Assembly (NCBI RefSeq): GCF_002939785.1
Contig: NZ_MDEC01000001.1
Location: forward strand, 186,001 to 250,000
DNA length: 64,000 bases
Direction of reading: 5' to 3'
DNA from: Xanthomonas codiaei
GTDB taxonomy: Bacteria > Pseudomonadota > Gammaproteobacteria > Xanthomonadales > Xanthomonadaceae
A model generated the notes under the pieces. It made no database searches, was not told the origin of the DNA, and saw only the letters and a program-made list of their open reading frames with translations. The translations under genes and the position numbers were made by a program. The stretch's first letter is position 1, and each line of letters opens with the position of its first letter. Of this stretch, positions 63,321 through 64,000 are shown piece by piece.

Positions 63321-64000
63321 CACACGGCGATCTCGAACGCGCGCGGTTTCGCGGCTGCCTGCTCGGCCTGGCGGTCGGCGATGCGCTGGGTACCACGCTG
63401 GAATTCCAGGCGCCCGGCAGCTTCACGCCGATCGACGACATGCGCGGCGGCGGCCCGTTCGCCCTGCGTGCAGGGCAGTGGACCGACGACACCTCGATGG
63501 CGCTGTGCCTGGCGCACAGCCTGCTGCACCGGCAAGGCTTCGATGCGGCCGACCAGATGAACCGCTATTGCAACTGGTACCAGCATGGCTACCTCAGCAG
63601 CACCGGCCGCTGTTTCGATATCGGCAACACGGTGCGCCAGGCGCTGGAGCGCTATCTCGATGGCGGCCCGGCCTTCAGCGGTAGCCAAGACCCGCGCGCG
63701 GCCGGCAACGGCTCGCTGATGCGGCTGGCGCCGGTGGCGATGTACTACGCGCATCGTCCCGACGAACTGGGCGACCGTGCCGCCGACAGCTCGCGCACCA
63801 CCCATGCCGCCGCCGAAGCACTGGACGCCTGCCGGTTGTTCGCGGCCCAGCTGCGCACCGCCCTGCTCGGCGCAACGCGCGAGCAGGTGCTGCGCACGCC
63901 TTGCGAGGGAATGGTCTCCCCGGCGGTGCGCGCCCTGTCCACGCGCGACCATGCAGCGGTTCCGGCAGCGCGGATTCGCGGCACCGGCTACGTGGTCGAC
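63317..64000 (+). CDS. ADP-ribosylglycohydrolase family protein, 3' end outside window
   Basis: The first 228 residues of a DraG/ARH-like hydrolase, open at the window edge. The family N-terminus RFRGCLLGLAVGDALGTTLEF and metal-binding WTDDTSMALCLAHSL are intact, then SSTGRCFDIGNTVRQAL and AGNGSLMRLAPVA. Members remove ADP-ribose from protein, nucleic acid or small molecules. The start overlaps the tsaB stop (ATGA), so the pair is translationally coupled. The second metal motif lies beyond the end. Confidence 0.9.
   Translation, partial: MTHGDLERARFRGCLLGLAVGDALGTTLEFQAPGSFTPIDDMRGGGPFALRAGQWTDDTSMALCLAHSLLHRQGFDAADQMNRYCNWYQHGYLSSTGRCFDIGNTVRQALERYLDGGPAFSGSQDPRAAGNGSLMRLAPVAMYYAHRPDELGDRAADSSRTTHAAAEALDACRLFAAQLRTALLGATREQVLRTPCEGMVSPAVRALSTRDHAAVPAARIRGTGYVVD

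Overview
This window is high-GC chromosomal DNA that looks like Xanthomonas (Gammaproteobacteria, Lysobacteraceae). The assignment rests on gene content and order: ruvC-ruvA-kup-ruvB-ybgC-tolQRAB-pal-cpoB-queE-queC-tRNA-Lys, a compact pqqABCDE cluster, two TonB-dependent receptors, and many short GGGATTC/GGGACCC heptamer repeats in gaps between genes. No database search was possible, so the genus is an inference. Most of the window is core genome. I found no insertion sequence, prophage, CRISPR array or rRNA.

Layout. 1-1264: 5' part of a TonB-dependent receptor, cut by the window edge. 1554-4948: a sulfide/persulfide detoxification locus in two divergent arms, DUF442 phosphatase-like + TauE exporter + BigR/SqrR-type ArsR repressor on the minus strand, and an ETHE1-like persulfide dioxygenase + two YeeE/YedE half-transporters on the plus strand, with a palindromic candidate operator between them. 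5174-8650: MFS transporter, FmdB zinc ribbon protein, lipoprotein, three-repeat DUF3011 protein. 8808-13138: aspS, GNAT acetyltransferase, alpha/beta hydrolase, yebC. 13251-26244: Holliday-junction genes with kup and a tandem SMI1/KNR4 protein between ruvA and ruvB, then the complete Tol-Pal envelope system and two queuosine/preQ0 genes, closed by tRNA-Lys and a terminator. 26498-32543: an accessory-like, lower-density stretch with an HWE histidine kinase/receiver pair, an orphan receiver, a pseudouridine synthase-like protein with an altered catalytic motif, and several very small genes. 32681-39659: recQ, dps, hrpA. 39818-43588: TonB receptor and glucokinase, with a LacI/NagR-like palindrome upstream. 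44020-46535: PhoPQ-activated-pathogenicity-type protein and a secreted protein. 46769-49985: pqqEDCBA on the minus strand. 50290-59815: relA, a TPR membrane protein, a two-domain glycosyltransferase, PBP1b (mrcB) and a TPR lipoprotein. 60244-64000: dinG-like helicase, a repeat tract, tsaB, and the start of an ADP-ribosylglycohydrolase.

The most unusual feature is the repeat family. Heptamer arrays and inverted heptamer elements sit directly in front of or behind housekeeping genes (GNAT gene, ruvC, ruvA, ybgC, tsaB). In places they are translated: they supply the RuvB and DinG C-termini and the YbgC N-terminus. The dinG 3' end with its repeat tail is also tandemly duplicated with a 127-bp period. 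Other points of interest are the split BigR sulfur locus, the tandem SMI1/KNR4 protein inside the ruv cluster, the probable pseudo-enzyme at 29297-30007, and a 36-residue membrane protein gene at 30379-30489.
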